Part shown: in pieces, positions 6,654 through 7,746 of the stretch
Numbering within the stretch: position 1 is the stretch's first letter
How the letters are laid out: every line of letters starts with the position of its first letter
The notes under the pieces: generated by a model
What the model saw: the letters and a program-made list of their open reading frames with translations, nothing else
The model's database searches: none
What the model was told of the DNA's origin: nothing
DNA from: Paracoccaceae bacterium
GTDB lineage: Bacteria; Pseudomonadota; Alphaproteobacteria; Rhodobacterales; Rhodobacteraceae
Reading direction: 5' to 3'
Assembly (NCBI GenBank): GCA_018647275.1
Contig: JABGTH010000109.1
Span: forward strand, 1-7,746
Length of the DNA stretch: 7,746 nucleotides
Made by a program: the position numbers and the translations under genes

Positions 6654-7378
6654 ACAATCGTGCCAATCTCGCGCTCGATAATGCGCGTTTGGCTGGAGCC
6701 CACCAAAACCATCGTGCGCATATCTGCCATGTCTGCTGTGGTTTGTGACAGTGGTACAATCTTGATCGTCTCATCAGGGCGCGATACGTTACGCGCGAAG
6801 ATAACGGGGCGATCATCGCCACAGGCATCTTTGAGGATTTCAAGCGTGCGCTCAAACCCTTCAGGTCGTGATTTGCTGCGTGGGTTATAAAAGGCCATAG
6901 CAAAATCGGCTTCGGCCGCTAGGCGCAACCGTTTTTCGATGATGGACCATGGTTTAAGATTGTCACTTAAATTGATGGCGCAGAAATCATGACCAAGGGG
7001 CGCACCGGCACGTGCAGATGCAGCCAACATTGCAGTGATACCAGGCAGAACGCTGATATCAATGTTCAGCCAATCCTTAGGCCCGTTTTCGAGCGCTTCA
7101 AAAACAGCGGCAGCCATTGCAAACACACCGGGGTCACCGGATGAAACGACGACGACATGTTTCCCCTCAAGCGCCATTTCCAGTGCATGCTGGGAGCGGT
7201 CAATCTCAACTCGGTTGTCGCTGCCGTGGCGCGTTAGACCGTCGCGCGGCGCAATGCGATCCACATAGGGAAAGTAGCCAACAATGTCGGTCGCCTTGGC
7301 CAAGGCGTCAGTGACTTGCGGCGTGACAAGATCATCATCACCTGGTCCAATACCAGCTATGACAACGCTACCGCTCAT
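6626..7378 (-). CDS. cobJ: Precorrin-3B C(17)-methyltransferase CobJ
   Basis: CobJ methylates C17 of precorrin-3B with SAM and drives ring contraction, giving precorrin-4, the CobM substrate. The 250-residue protein is normal for a stand-alone CobJ. It shows AGIGPGDDDLVTP (8-20), the CobJ-typical VGYFPYVDRI (33-42), SSGDPGVFAMAAAVFEA (79-95), LPGITAMLAASARAGAPLGHD (111-131), CAINLSDNLKPW (133-144), AFYNPRSKSRP (162-172) and VLVGSS (224-229), ending with YTPR (243-246). The combination of ITAMLAA, AINLSD and YNPRS is specific for CobJ/CbiH. The start at 7378 forms an ATGA overlap with the cobI stop, and AAGG precedes it. The 3' end overlaps the end of cobK on the opposite strand, so the last nine codons are fixed by two proteins. 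A precorrin-3B maker (CobG or CobZ) is not in view. Confidence 0.95.
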   Translation of the reverse strand: MSGSVVIAGIGPGDDDLVTPQVTDALAKATDIVGYFPYVDRIAPRDGLTRHGSDNRVEIDRSQHALEMALEGKHVVVVSSGDPGVFAMAAAVFEALENGPKDWLNIDISVLPGITAMLAASARAGAPLGHDFCAINLSDNLKPWSIIEKRLRLAAEADFAMAFYNPRSKSRPEGFERTLEILKDACGDDRPVIFARNVSRPDETIKIVPLSQTTADMADMRTMVLVGSSQTRIIEREIGTIVYTPRSLTK

Positions 7379-7746
7379 GGACGGCGACCTTGACCGTGAA
7401 CCACGATGATTGAGAAGTAAGGCGTCACTTTTTCACCCGCTTCGCTTAGCTTGCTGACGGTTTGGTTTGGCATCGTTGCGAACTCAACAATCCACGCGTC
7501 ATCGAATTTTCCAGCACTGCGCAGTGCACTGCGAACTTTCTCGATGTTGCGGCCAATTTTCATCACGACCAATGCGTCTGTGTCTGCCATGCGGCGGGAC
7601 AATTCATCTTCGGGCAGGGTGCCCATCAGAACGGTCAGAACATCATCGCCCCAAGTGATTGGATGACCAGTGGCCGTCCACGCGCCCGACATACCAGTGA
7701 TCGCAGGAACCACATCAACAGGCACATCATTTTTCAGGCGTTCATA
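7375..7746 (-). CDS. cobI: Precorrin-2 C(20)-methyltransferase CobI, C-terminal part (cut by window edge)
   Basis: The frame is open from the window edge to the TGA at 7375-7377, giving the last 123 residues; the start lies beyond 7746. CobI methylates C20 of precorrin-2 to give precorrin-3A, the first step after CobA. The visible part has VVPAITGMSGAWTATGHPIT (12-31 of the fragment), WGDDVLTVLMGTLPEDEL (32-49), VVMKIGRNIEKVRSAL (60-75), and a C-terminal IIVVHGQGRRP. WGDD plus the VMKIGRN block is typical of CobI/CbiL. The usual Pro-Gly of the family's loop is Pro-Ala here (P14-A15). A GTG at 7725 could be mistaken for a start, but the reading frame continues upstream as YERLKND, in keeping with the family. 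The stop overlaps the cobJ start by ATGA, so both come from the same transcript. Confidence 0.92.
   Translation of the reverse strand, partial: YERLKNDVPVDVVPAITGMSGAWTATGHPITWGDDVLTVLMGTLPEDELSRRMADTDALVVMKIGRNIEKVRSALRSAGKFDDAWIVEFATMPNQTVSKLSEAGEKVTPYFSIIVVHGQGRRP

Overview
The window is a near gap-free cluster for the oxygen-dependent (aerobic) cobalamin (vitamin B12) pathway, followed by a cobalt-uptake gene pair under a cobalamin riboswitch. The gene set (cobI, cobJ, cobK, cobL, cobE, cobM, cobB, cobA, cobF, cbtB, cbtA), the protein sequences and the moderate GC content suggest an alphaproteobacterium of the Rhodobacterales/roseobacter type. This placement is inferred from gene content and sequence style, not from a database search. 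CobF, CobE and CobK together mark the aerobic route known from Pseudomonas denitrificans and Rhodobacter rather than the anaerobic CbiD/CbiG route.

Layout: apart from cobK, every gene is on the minus strand, so transcription runs from high to low coordinates. The right edge holds the C-terminal part of cobI (7375-7746, cut by the window), which overlaps cobJ (6626-7378) by an ATGA junction. Next comes cobK (5898-6653) on the PLUS strand. Its last 28 bases overlap the end of cobJ, and its start codon shares two bases with the start codon of the divergent cobL (4709-5899) in a single CATG. The minus-strand series then continues tightly: cobL, cobE (4347-4712), cobM (3556-4350), cobB (2250-3563), cobA (1518-2249) and cobF (785-1525), joined by ATGA overlaps, 8-base overlaps or a directly abutting stop and start. 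The only stretch over about 250 bases without a gene is 500-784, and most of it is a cobalamin riboswitch. Its expression platform ends at the ribosome binding site of cbtB (311-499), with cbtA (1-309, cut by the window) one base further on.

How the genes work together: CobA methylates uroporphyrinogen III to precorrin-2. CobI, CobJ, CobM and CobF add methyl groups at C20, C17, C11 and C1. CobK reduces precorrin-6A. CobL methylates C5 and C15 and decarboxylates. CobB amidates the a and c side chains of hydrogenobyrinate. CobE is a small accessory protein of unsettled role. CbtB and CbtA are thought to import the cobalt that is then inserted. CobG or CobZ (precorrin-3B formation), CobH (precorrin-8X mutase) and the cobaltochelatase CobNST are not in this window and must lie elsewhere if the pathway is complete.

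The most notable features are (1) the inverted cobK wedged into the operon with no spare base on either side, which forces sense/antisense overlap of same-pathway transcripts, and (2) the riboswitch upstream of cbtBA, where a 3' hairpin loop next to the ribosome binding site is exactly complementary to the predicted L5 loop. The enzymes are recognisable known families, and I found no wholly new system.
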